NCBI RefSeq assembly: GCF_030864355.1
Contig: NC_083393.1
Location: forward strand, 1,426,001 to 1,490,000
Reading direction: 5' to 3'
Source of the DNA: Cutaneotrichosporon cavernicola
Taxonomy: Eukaryota > Basidiomycota > Tremellomycetes > Trichosporonales > Trichosporonaceae
Length of the DNA: 64,000 nucleotides
A program made the translations under genes and the position numbers. Below are positions 33,397 through 43,813 of the stretch, piece after piece. The notes beneath the pieces were generated by a model. That model saw nothing but the letters and a program-made list of their open reading frames with translations. It was not told the origin of the DNA and searched no databases. Position 1 is the stretch's first letter. Each line of letters opens with the position of its first letter.

Positions 33397-35168
33397 CAAC
33401 CTCACCGTTTGAGTTGGCGGGTGTAACGTGGGTGGGAGTGGAGGGGAGTGGAGGAAAAGGGGAAGCGCTGCAACAACACGTGGCAGTCGAAGGCCAGCCT
33501 GGTGATGATCGCATGGATATGTGTCTGCGTGATGGGTGAAGGAGGAACCAGAGCGGCATGCCTCGCAGTAACAGCAGGAACAGCGGCCAGCCGGTGGATA
33601 AGATCTGACAGTGACCGAATGTTCTTGACAACGTCGTGTGCTCTCAATAGGGCCTCACGGAAGTGACTTGCAAAAGTGTAGGTTTTACCGCGGAACTAAG
33701 TTCGCTTCCCGAGGCACCATCCCGTCTGAATAGACAACCGGAATACAGGTAACGGGTCATGGAGTGTTTGGAATCATGGTGGGTTTTGACGTTGCCAAGA
33801 GGGACGTTTCAACTGTGGTCGAAAACGTCGCCCTCCACGAGGTTGGTATGAAACGACCCACCTGGATACCACTTTCGCGGGTGGACTAGTGGCCATTGGT
33901 TACGGAAGGGAACGCTGTGACTGATCGGGACACTTGCGGATACATGACGGCAAACGATGAGAGAGAAGCGGTACCAATTGGGTGAGGTATGCGTCGTCAA
34001 GACTCCGCCAAGACTTCATCAAGACTCGTCACTTGCCAAATCTCGCGCCTCAAGGTTCCAGGATCCAGGAGACCGGGATCCCATTGATCTGTCGATCTTT
34101 AGGATCCGGAGGCTGGAGGCAATCGTGGCATGATGATTGGGCCCGCAAGGGGGCGCGCGGGGGCGGGATCGTCTTTCGTTCCTTGGCTGGGGAAATTGCC
34201 CAAACGGGTTAACTGGTGCTCTCTGGCTGAGCTGAGACGCCAGACATTCCAAAACATGACAGGCACTAACAATCAACCCCTGCAGCGGAACCCGAGCTTG
34301 TTCTGTCACCTGACGGAAGATGTTCTTGCTTGTACTCTGGATGTTTCGGCTGTTGACAAGATACCGAACGAACGTCATCATCCATTGTGGTATGTGGGCT
34401 ACCGCTCCCGTATCCCTGACCCATACCGGCATATCCGGACCTCGCCCCTTGTTGGCCTCGAGCTTGCGTTGCTGGAGTGCCTCGTACGATGCTCTCGGTG
34501 ACCGCCCAAATTGCGGCGCCTGTCATGAGACCAAACAGCACCGAACCCCTGATGATCCGGGACGCGGAACGGACGTCGGCAACGTACACACTGCATGTGC
34601 CGGGTTAGTACGTGGGTGCCGCCCTTCAGCATTCGCAGACGCGGCCGCCAGGTCTCGACGGGGAGTGCATCTACTTGTGCGGATGTGTGTGAACCGAACT
34701 ACAGCTTGACGACAGGACGGTTCGGCGTCGTTTGGATCCCGTCGAGTACAGCCTTCTCCCTGGCACTAATGCGCCAGCCTGCCACCCACAGAGTAACCTC
34801 TCACATTGAGGGTTTGACCGGTCTTCTACCCGTCATCTGTTGGCTCAAACCCACACTCTGGTGCCTGTGGTCCTTCCTCCTTGCCGTACAAACTGCAGCA
34901 AGATCAATGGATCGGTGTCCCGCTCATTGGCCTTGTCTGCTCAACGAGACTGCAGTCGTTCCAGCTCGGGCCCATCTCCCTGAAGTCTGGCTTCTCGATG
35001 CAGCACATGGAGCGGCTCCCGTTTCAGAACTCCCGTCTCCATTCGCCCACTTGCCTGGAGGCCCCAAGCTGTGGCTGAGCTATAAGAACATGTCAAGTCG
35101 CGCCTTCTGCTCTTCTTCTTTGTTGGCCCCTGTTCGACGGCCCCGACCAGTACTGAGCACGTAACACC
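33397..35168. promoter_or_regulatory. Intergenic upstream of the giant cysteine-rich gene; TATA at 35081
   Basis: Mostly featureless, less GC-rich sequence. TATAAGAA at 35081-35088 lies 88 bp before the ATG at 35169 and is a good TATA candidate. A weak minus-strand frame at 34266-34589 is listed separately. Confidence 0.5.
34266..34589 (-). CDS. Possible small single-pass membrane protein exon
   Basis: Not recognised. A minus-strand frame reads VADVRSASRIIRGSVLFGLM then TGAAIWAVTESIVRG, one hydrophobic segment flanked by Arg, followed by a Gly/Gln/Tyr-rich tail (GYAGMGQGYGSGSP). No ATG starts it; a CTAAC plus CAG just upstream (about 34594-34611) could be an intron end, so a first exon may lie to the right. 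The frame may leave by a GTATCT donor before its nominal stop. Composition is suggestive of a small mitochondrial membrane protein, but no family is established. Confidence 0.25.
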   Translation of the reverse strand: MYVADVRSASRIIRGSVLFGLMTGAAIWAVTESIVRGTPATQARGQQGARSGYAGMGQGYGSGSPHTTMDDDVRSVSCQQPKHPEYKQEHLPSGDRTSSGSAAGVDC

Positions 35169-38100
35169 ATGAAGATCAGGTCACTCCTGGTCGCCTTCGG
35201 TGAGTCGCATCGATGAATACATTGATCTGCTGGATGCTCACACACAGCCACGGCGACCACGGTTATGGCAAGCCCCACTTTTGGCTGGGGAGGGGGGGGA
35301 GGCTCGATCTGCCTCTGGAAGACCTCCTGTGGAGGCAGCTGCGTAGACTGCAACGTTGACACCAACCATTGTGGTGTCTGCAACAACAAGGTAGGTGCCT
35401 TGAGCAGCCAACTAGGGCGGAGATGAATCAATCTGACTACAGTGTCCGGACGGCCAGAAATGCGTGGGAGGCAAGTGTATCACCAAGTGTTGGCCCGGTC
35501 AGACGCAATGCGGCGGCAACTGTGTCGACTGCGGCGGCAATAACGACCACTGCGGAAAATGCGACAATAAGGTAGGTCGTGCGAGACATTGTTTCCCACG
35601 GTCACCCTTGTGCGAAAGCGTCGCTGACTGAACAGTGCGCGCCAGGTCAAACATGCAAGGGCGGCAAGTGTGTGACCCAGTGCAGTTGGGGTCAGACACA
35701 ATGCGGCAACGATTGTGTCGACTGTGGCGGTGATAGCAATCACTGCGGCGGGTGCAACATCAAGGTAAGTCGCGTCCGAGGAAGAGTTCCCACGGTTGCT
35801 CCATCGGCATTCCCGCGGTCGCGTTTTTGGAGACTGCCATAGAACACGCTCACGAAACAGTGTCCCCCTGGTCAAACATGCAAGAACGGCAAGTGCGTCA
35901 GCAGCTGCAAGGACGGCCAGACGGAATGCAACGGTCAATGCGTAAACACGGGTTCGGACAACAACAACTGCGGCGCCTGCGGCACCAAGTGCAAGGACGG
36001 CGAGAAGTGTAACGGCGGCAAGTGCGAGCCTACCGGCCCGACGTGCAACCCGCCCGAGGTCAACTGTAACGGCCAGTGCTCGAACCCGAACACGGACTCG
36101 TCGAACTGCGGTGCCTGCGGTACCAAGTGCAAGGACGGCGAGAAGTGCAACGGCGGCAAGTGCGAGCCTACCGGCCCTACATGCAACCCGCCCGAATTCA
36201 ACTGCAACGGCCAGTGCTCGAACCCGAACACGGACTCTTCGAACTGCGGTGCCTGCGGCACCAAGTGCAAGGACGGCGAGAAGTGTAACGGCGGCAAGTG
36301 CGAGCCCACCGGCCCTACGTGCAACCCGCCCGAGGTCAACTGTAACGGCCAGTGCTCGAACCCGAACACGGACTCTTCGAACTGCGGTGCCTGCGGTACC
36401 AAGTGCAAGGACGGCGAGAAGTGCAACGGTGGCAAGTGCGAGCCTACCGGCCCGACGTGCAACCCCGGCGAGACGCTCTGCAACGGCAAGTGTGTCGACA
36501 CTGGCAGCGACGGCTCGAACTGCGGAGCCTGCGGCACCAAGTGTGCCGACGGCGAGACGTGCGAGGGCGGCAAGTGCACTCCCGGCGTCCCTGTCTGCAA
36601 GCCCGGCCAGACTGCCTGCAACGGCAAGTGTGTCGACACTTCCACTGACGGCTCCAACTGCGGCGCCTGCGGTACCAAGTGCAAGGACGGCGAGAAGTGC
36701 AACGGTGGCAAGTGCGAGCCCACCGGACCCGTCTGCAACCCCGGCGAGACGCTCTGCAACGGCAAGTGTGTCGACACTGGCAGCGACGGCTCGAACTGCG
36801 GAGCCTGCGGCACCAAGTGCGCCGACGGCGAGACGTGCGAGGGCGGCAAGTGCACTCCCGGCGTCCCTGTCTGCAAGCCCGGCCAGACTGCCTGCAACGG
36901 CAAGTGTGTCGACACTTCCACTGACGGATCCAACTGCGGCGCCTGCGGTACCAAGTGCAAGGACGGCGAGAAGTGCAACGGTGGCAAGTGCGAGCCCACC
37001 GGACCCGTCTGCAACCCCGGCGAGACGCTCTGCAACGGCAAGTGTGTCGACACTGGCAGCGACGGCTCGAACTGCGGCGCCTGCGGCACCAAGTGTGCCC
37101 TCGGTGAGACGTGCGAGGGCGGCAAGTGCACGCCTGGCGTCCCTGTCTGCAAGCCCGGCCAGACTGCCTGCAACGGCAAGTGTGTCGACACTTCCACTGA
37201 CGGCTCCAACTGCGGCGCCTGCGGCACCAAGTGCGCCCACGGCGAGACCTGTGAGGGCGGCAAGTGCACTCCCGGCGTCCCTGTCTGCAAGCCCGGTGAG
37301 ACTGTCTGCAACGGCAAGTGTGTGAACACTGGCAGCGACGGCTCCAACTGCGGCGCATGCGGCACCAAGTGCGCCGATGGCGAGACGTGCGAGGGCGGCA
37401 AGTGCACACCCGGCGTCCCTGTCTGCAAGCCCGGCCAGACTGTCTGCAACGGCAAGTGTGTCGACACTGGCAGCGACGGCTCCAACTGCGGTGCCTGCGG
37501 CACCAAGTGCGCCGATGGCGAGACGTGCGAGGGCGGCAAGTGCACACCCGGCGTCCCTGTTTGCCAGCCCGGCCAGACTGTCTGCAACGGCAAGTGTGTC
37601 GACACTGGCAGCGACGGCTCCAACTGCGGTGCCTGCGGCACCAAGTGCGCCGATGGCGAGACGTGCGAGGGCGGCAAGTGCACACCCGGCGTCCCTGTTT
37701 GCCAGCCCGGCCAGACTGTCTGCAATGGCAAGTGTGTGAACACGGACACCGACAGCTCCAATTGTGGCAAGTGTGGCACTCAGTGCCCGAGCGGCCAGTC
37801 TTGCAAGAACGGCAAGTGCGAGCCGACTTCGACTTGCAACCCCACGGAGACCGACTGCGACGGCAAGTGCGTCAACACAGGCACCGATGTCAACAACTGC
37901 GGTAGCTGCGGCCACAAGTGCGCATCAGGGGAGAGCTGCAAGAGCGGCGTCTGCACGCCCGGCGTCCCTGTCTGCCAGCCCGGCCAGACTGCCTGCAACG
38001 GCAAGTGTGTCGACACCTCGACTGACGGCTCCAACTGCGGCGCTTGTGGTACTCAGTGCAAGGACGGCGAGAAATGTCAGGGTGGCAAGTGCACACCCTC

Positions 38101-41100
38101 CACCACCTGCAAGCCTGGTCAGACTCTCTGCAACGGCAAGTGTGTGAACACTGACAGCGACACCTCGAACTGCGGCGCCTGTGACTCCAAGTGCAAGGCT
38201 GGCGAGAAGTGTGAGGGAGGCAAGTGTCTGTCTCCCTGCCGCCCCGATCAGACTTTGTGCGACGGCGTGTGCGCCACCACCGGCTCTGACCCGAGCAACT
38301 GTGGTGCCTGCGGCGTTAAGGTGAGTATTTTCATTCCCCCGTCCCGACCTCGGCTGACGTCAAGTGCCCCGGCGGCTTCATCTGCGAGAATGGCAAGTGC
38401 AATGCCCGTTGTGTCAACGGCCAGATCCAGTGCGGCGACAGCTGTGTCAACCCGACCAACGACGAGGACCACTGCGGCGGCTGCGGGAACAAGTGCGAAG
38501 TCGGCCAGCACTGCGTCAACTCAAAGTGCGAGGGGACCGGCTGCCCTCCGAACCAGCTCAAGTGCGACGGAAAGTGCGTTGACCCCAACAACAATAATCA
38601 GAACTGCGGCGCCTGCGGCACTGTATGCCCTCCTGGCCGCGACTGCCGCGGCGGTAAATGCACCCTCGGCTGCCGTCCCGACCAGACCGAGTGCGGTGAC
38701 AACTGTGTAACCACAGGCACGGACTCGAACAACTGCGGCAGCTGTGGCAACAAGTGCAAGGAAGGCGAGAAGTGTGACGGCGGCAAGTGCACGCCCGTCA
38801 ATCCTTGCAAGCCTGGCGAGACGCTCTGCAACGGCAAGTGTGTCAACACGTCGTCTGACGGCTCCAACTGCGGTGCCTGCGGCACCAAGTGCGCCGACGG
38901 CGAGAAGTGCGACGGTGGCAAGTGCACGCCTGGCGGCCCTGTTTGCCAGCCCGGCCAGACGCTCTGCAACGGCAAGTGCGTCGACACGTCGACTGACGGC
39001 TCCAACTGCGGCGCCTGCGGCACCAAGTGCAAGGACGGTGAGAAGTGCGAGGGCGGCAAGTGCACGCCCGGCGGCCCAGTTTGCCAGCCCGGCCAGACGC
39101 TCTGCAACGGCAAGTGTGTCGACACCTCGACCGACGGCTCCAACTGCGGCGCCTGCGGCACCAAGTGCAAGGACGGTGAGAAGTGCGAGGGCGGCAAGTG
39201 CACGCCCGGCGGTCCAGTTTGCCAGCCCGGCCAGACGCTCTGCAACGGCAAGTGTGTCGACACCTCGACCGACGGCTCCAACTGCGGCGCCTGCGGCACC
39301 AAGTGCAAGGACGGTGAGAAGTGCGAGGGCGGCAAGTGCACTCCCGGCGGCCCAGTTTGCCAGCCCGGCCAGACGCTCTGCAACGGCAAGTGTGTCGACA
39401 CCTCGACCGACGGCTCCAACTGCGGCGCCTGCGGCACCAAGTGCAAGGATGGTGAGAAGTGTGACGGCGGCAAGTGCACTCCCGGCGGCCCTGTTTGCCA
39501 GCCCGGTGAGACTCTCTGCAATGGCAAGTGCGTGAACACGGACACGGACACGTCCAACTGCGGAGCCTGCGGCACCAAGTGTGCCGACGGCGAGAAGTGC
39601 GACGGTGGCAAGTGCATCCCCGCCGGCCCTGTTTGCAACCCCGGCGAGACTCTCTGCAACGGCAAGTGCGTTAACACGAACACCGACACCTCGAACTGCG
39701 GAGCCTGCGGTACTAAGTGCGCCGACGGCGAGAAGTGCGACGGTGGCAAGTGCATCCCCGCCGGCCCTGTCTGCAAGCCCAACGAGACTCTCTGCGACGG
39801 CAAGTGCGTTAACACGAACACCGACACGTCTAACTGCGGCGCCTGCGGCAACAAGTGCGCCGACGGCGAGAAGTGCGACGGTGGCAAGTGCACACCTAGC
39901 GGGCCCGTCTGCAACCCCGGCCAGACTCTCTGCAACGGCAAGTGCGTGGACACGAACACCGACACCTCGAACTGCGGCGCCTGCGGCAACAAGTGCGCCG
40001 ACGGCGAGAAGTGCGACGGTGGCAAGTGCACACCTAGCGGGCCCGTCTGCAACCCCGGCCAGACTCTCTGCAACGGCAAGTGCGTGGACACGAACACCGA
40101 CACCTCGAACTGCGGCGCCTGCGGCAACAAGTGCGCCGACGGCGAGAAGTGCGACGGTGGCAAGTGCACACCTAGCGGGCCCGTCTGCAACCCCGGCCAG
40201 ACTCTCTGCAACGGCAAGTGCGTGGACACGAACACCGACACGTCCAACTGCGGCGCCTGCGGCAACAAGTGCGCCGACGGCGAGAAGTGCGACGGTGGCA
40301 AGTGCACACCTAGCGGGCCCGTCTGCAACCCCGGCCAGACTCTCTGCAACGGCAAGTGCGTTAACACGAACACCGACACGTCTAACTGCGGCGCCTGCGG
40401 CAACAAGTGCGCCGACGGCGAGAAGTGCGACGGTGGCAAGTGCACACCTAGCGGGCCCGTCTGCAACCCCGGCCAGACTCTCTGCAACGGCAAGTGCGTG
40501 GACACGAACACCGACACGTCCAACTGCGGCGCCTGCGGCAACAAGTGCGCCGACGGCGAGAAGTGCGACGGTGGCAAGTGCACGCCCAGCGGTCCTGTTT
40601 GCCAGCCCGGCCAGACTCTCTGCAACGGCAAGTGCGTCAACACGGACACCGACACGTCCAACTGTGGCGCCTGTGGTACTAAGTGCGCCGACGGCGAGAA
40701 GTGCGACGGCGGCAAGTGCACGCCCGTCAATCCTTGCAAGCCTGGCGAGAAACTCTGTGACGGCAAGTGCATCAACCCGCAGAACGACAACAACAACTGT
40801 GGGGCTTGCGGTAACAAGTGCGGGAACGGCCAGGTCTGCGAGTCCGGTACCTGCACCAACAAGTGTCAGCCGGGCCAGATCCTGTGCAACGGCAAGTGCA
40901 CCGACACGAACACGGACTCAAGCAACTGCGGATCGTGTGGTAACAAGTGCGGTGACGGGAAGACCTGCAACGCTGGCAAGTGCGAGTCTACCAACCCATG
41001 CCGTCCCGGCCAGACGCTTTGCAACGGCAAGTGTGTCGATACGAGCTCCGACTCGCACAACTGCGGCCAGTGTGGCAACAAGGTGAGTTGTCCACTGAAT

Positions 41101-41646
41101 ATTGAGTGTCTAGATTCTATACTGACCCATTCCAGTGCGCTTCCGACTGCTCCTGCGTTGGCGGCAAGTGCACCACCAAGTGCAAGGACGGCCAAACGCT
41201 CTGCAACGGCAAGTGTGTTGATACCAACACGGACTCGAACAACTGTGGCAAGTGTGGTAACAAGGTGAGTGCCATCAACTTGGATGGTCCTTGCGACAGT
41301 GCTGACTATTCAGTGTACGTGGGACTGCACATGCACAGGCGGCGAGTGCACGGACAAGACCAAGCTCTGCTGCGCGCAAAAGGACTCGTGCGGCAAGAGC
41401 CTGAAGAAGTCATCCAGCAACGTTTGGGGTCACACGCTCACCTGCACTTACGGTTCCGGATGGGTGAGTCCACTCTACGGGAGAGCGAGTGCAACGGCTG
41501 ACGTGCAGTGGCACTGGAAGAAGGGCCAGGTTGAGGAGCGCACGTTCGGCAAGCTCAGCTCTTGCGTCTACGACTCGAAGACTGGCGCGCTCAGTGGCGC
41601 GTCGTGGTGGAACTCATGCTGCCCGAAGACGCTCGCCAAGTGCTGA
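35169..41646 (+). CDS. Giant secreted protein of about 42 eight-cysteine Stig1-like repeats
   Basis: Predicted 2008-residue secreted protein. Exons 35169-35199, 35248-35390, 35443-35571, 35636-35764, 35861-38320, 38365-41082, 41136-41264, 41314-41463, 41509-41646. Signal peptide MKIRSLLVAFATATTVMASP. The body is tandem units of 43-46 residues with eight Cys, pattern C-x5-C-x4-C-x(5-8)-C-x6-C-x3-C-x9-C-x2-C, for example CADGEKCDGGKC then CNPGQTLCNGKC then TDTSNCGACG. The CNGKCVDT..D..NCGACG core resembles the Stig1 pattern of plants and myxobacteria. After the repeats comes an unrelated Cys/Trp-rich end (LTCTYGSGWQWHWKKG, SWWNSCCPKTLAKC). No membrane helix or GPI signal is visible. All introns but the first are phase 0 and fall just before a unit's first Cys. 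Role unknown; a wall, matrix or adhesion protein is a guess. Confidence 0.85.
35861..38320 (+). repeat. Tandem 138-bp repeat array 1 (exon 5 of the giant gene)
   Basis: Eighteen consecutive units, mostly 46 codons. Between about 36400 and 37250 two unit types alternate (KDGEKCNGG...GSDG and ADGETCEGG...STDG), giving a 276-bp higher-order period; TCCACTGACG recurs at 36641 and 36917. Near-identity between copies implies recent unequal exchange or conversion. Confidence 0.9.
38365..41082 (+). repeat. Tandem 138-bp repeat array 2 (exon 6 of the giant gene)
   Basis: About twenty units. Diverged units occupy both ends. Near-identical blocks run in the middle, with VDTSTDG-type copies at roughly 39030-39440 and five TPSGPVCNPGQ-type copies starting near 39897, 40035, 40173, 40311 and 40449 (138-bp steps). 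The central copies differ by only a few bases, mostly silent. Confidence 0.9.
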
Positions 41647-42343
41647 GGACGACGGCGACCTTCCTTTCCGGGAACGATGATGAAGAGGACACTTATTTTA
41701 TAGTATCGCACATTGCGAGGAAGAAGATTCAGAAGTTGTACAGCTGATATACGTTATGCATGCTGTCAGAAGTTTCTATGTAGGGTGCAATGGTGCTGTC
41801 GACAGGCCCAGTGCGCAAGTGGCACAGAGCGAAACCCAGCAGGCGAAGCCGGAGCGGTGACAGGGGAGTGGCACGTGACTCTCATGTGTGCTATGACTAT
41901 CTCGCTGGAGATACTTGCGCGCGAGTAAAACGTTGGACAGCCTGTTACTCAGCACTGTACACTCCTCCCTTCTTACTCTGACGCAGTAACAGTGCGCGCG
42001 TGTGACAGTGCGCGCGTGTGCCTAATGAGAAACGCCGTGGTGTCGGGATGATTATTGGGGGACAGTGTCAACAAGCTTTGGACAAGCTGCTTTGACTTCG
42101 CATAGTGACCGTGCTGACAAACCAAGCTGGACAATATGTCCTCCGACGCCGCCGCTTTGCTTCGCCTAGATCTACCTGACCCCACTTTGCCAAGCATGAG
42201 CTAGATCCAGAGATCAGCTTAACCCTTTCGGTGCCCAGAGTACACTGACAGGTTATCCATCACGCATATATAAGAGTTCAATCCACGGTCATCAAAGTTG
42301 CTCTCACTCGAGTTACCCATTGCTCGTCAATTCCAGCCGTCCA
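41647..42343. promoter_or_regulatory. Intergenic after the giant gene; TATA at 42267
   Basis: No gene seen. It contains an exact 16-bp tandem duplication (41989-42020) and TATATAAG at 42267-42274, 77 bp before the ATG of the decayed relative at 42344. Confidence 0.5.
41989..42020. repeat. Perfect tandem duplication of a 16-bp GC-alternating unit
   Basis: ACAGTGCGCGCGTGTG occurs twice back to back. The alternating purine/pyrimidine core (GCGCGCGTGTG) could adopt Z-DNA; this may be chance. Confidence 0.85.
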
Positions 42344-42583
42344 ATGTTGTCGAACTCTATCCTCGCCGTTGGGCTCCTGGCCTTCTCTAACAATGCCAGC
42401 CAGTGACCAGCAACAGCTGGGTCGTCCGCTGCGCTTACGAGACTTCCCAGCCAAGAGTCGGGTGTTGCACGCCGGGACGGCGATAGCGTTTGCGGCACTG
42501 GCAATATCGCGTGCGGTGACAATGTTGCCCTTTGCGTTGACCCTCTCACCGACAATGCCTACTGTGGAGGCTGCAACAATGAG
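42344..42583 (+). pseudogene. Decayed member of the cysteine-rich repeat family
   Basis: ATG at 42344 opens a typical signal sequence (MLSNSILAVGLLAFSNNASQ), but codon 21 (42404-42406) is TGA. The same frame then continues open and, near its end, encodes DSVCGTGNIACGDN, ALCVDPLTDNAYCGGCNN and Glu at 42581-42583, followed by a GTGAGG donor. This is the family's one-unit-plus-phase-0-intron layout. I tested GT-AG pairs around codon 21; none removes the TGA and keeps the frame. After the donor, CAG acceptors near 42645 lead to CGWLKC-like sequence out of frame and then stops. A TATA box and leader are still present, so loss looks recent. A read-through or a sequencing error is the alternative. 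Confidence 0.6.
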
Positions 42584-43813
42584 GTGAGGCGAGTGCCTTG
42601 GGTGACGACAAAGGAAGGGTGTGCTGTAGATTATGACAAGCAGGTGCGGCTGGCTCAAGTGCTAGAAGGAACAGTGGAAGCCTGTTGAGGACGGCAAGAA
42701 GTTTGTGGCAACTGCTGGACCATGATGAGTGGATACAGATATGATACCTATCAGTAATGTGATGTGACGACAACGAGAGCTGCGTGTCTGGCAAGTGTAT
42801 ATAGAACAATCAAGTGCAATCAACACGGCGGGAACGGACGATGAAACAGAAAACAGACCGGGGCATTTGATGTAAAGTACGTGAAAGGTAGTGAACTGTA
42901 ATCTCTCGAGCCGCTCCGTGCCTGACGGAAGGATTCGATCCTTTGCCCAGACTGACATGGTGGCCATCGGCTGTCAATTGAGCATAGTTGAGCGCTGCGT
43001 TCTTGGAAGGAGAATCGGTTCTTAGGTCCACAGAGGCCAGAGGGTTGTATGCCTCACGAGTCGAGGGAGACTGGTGTGCATGGTGTGGAGTATGTGGAGA
43101 CTTGGACCATTATCAGTGTCAGCCTCTTTGCGGGAGAGAAAGTAATGACATATCAGGAAAGTGTAATACGGCCTTGAATACAAAGAGGAGACGGGAAACG
43201 AGAGAATGACGTGGAGGTGTTCTGTCACGTGACTAGACAAGTTCCGATAGCCACGGGGGGGGTGTCGATGTGTGGGCCCAGGGTAGTTTGCAGTCGGAGT
43301 GACTGTCGTCAGGACAAGAATCGCGGAATGTCAAACTTATCTGCGGGTGAATTAGTAATTCATCCTTGATATGAATAAGAGTGGACAGCATTTGTTCAAT
43401 TACCTCACAACAACTCACATGACCTACGTTCCGCAACCCGTCAAACCTTCTTTGACACTCATCGACCGATCGGGTTGCTGAGAAGACAGTGATGATGGCT
43501 GTGGGGGCTGTGGGGACTGTGGGGAAGGTACCGGGGAGGCTGTGGAGGTGACATCCGAATCATGTTCTGTTTGGGTGGGCGCCAACCTAGTTGCGAGTTG
43601 TGAGCTTGAGAGTTGACTCACTCGCTGTCACACACGCCCCCCTCGGTTTCCGTTGGCTTCTTGCTTCTTGATTCTCTCTTTAGACTCTCACACTTGTCAC
43701 TTCTTCATTCTCCATTCATCATTTCCACTTCCACTTCTTTCCACTTCTTCATCCCATCCCATTCATCCCTTACGCTCCTCCCACAGCGTCATCCGACCTA
43801 GAACGACGCCTCT
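42584..43813. other. Intergenic with remnants after the decayed gene; promoter of the next family member
   Basis: The first 100 bp may be decayed downstream exons of the pseudogene. No gene is seen in the rest. From about 43620 to 43800 the plus strand is strongly pyrimidine-rich (TTCTTCATTCTCCATTCATC-type), as before several starts in this window. Confidence 0.45.

Noticed and set aside
35480..37915. Very long minus-strand open frames (up to 811 codons) across the cysteine-rich arrays, also 38598-40862
   Set aside because: They are the antisense reading of a 138-bp periodic, GC-rich coding repeat. Their repetitive composition mirrors the plus-strand codons and the plus strand has a signal peptide, matched introns and a coherent Cys pattern.
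42935..42950. GGATTCGATCC-like T-arm suggesting a second tRNA
   Set aside because: No matching acceptor, D or anticodon stems could be drawn on either strand.
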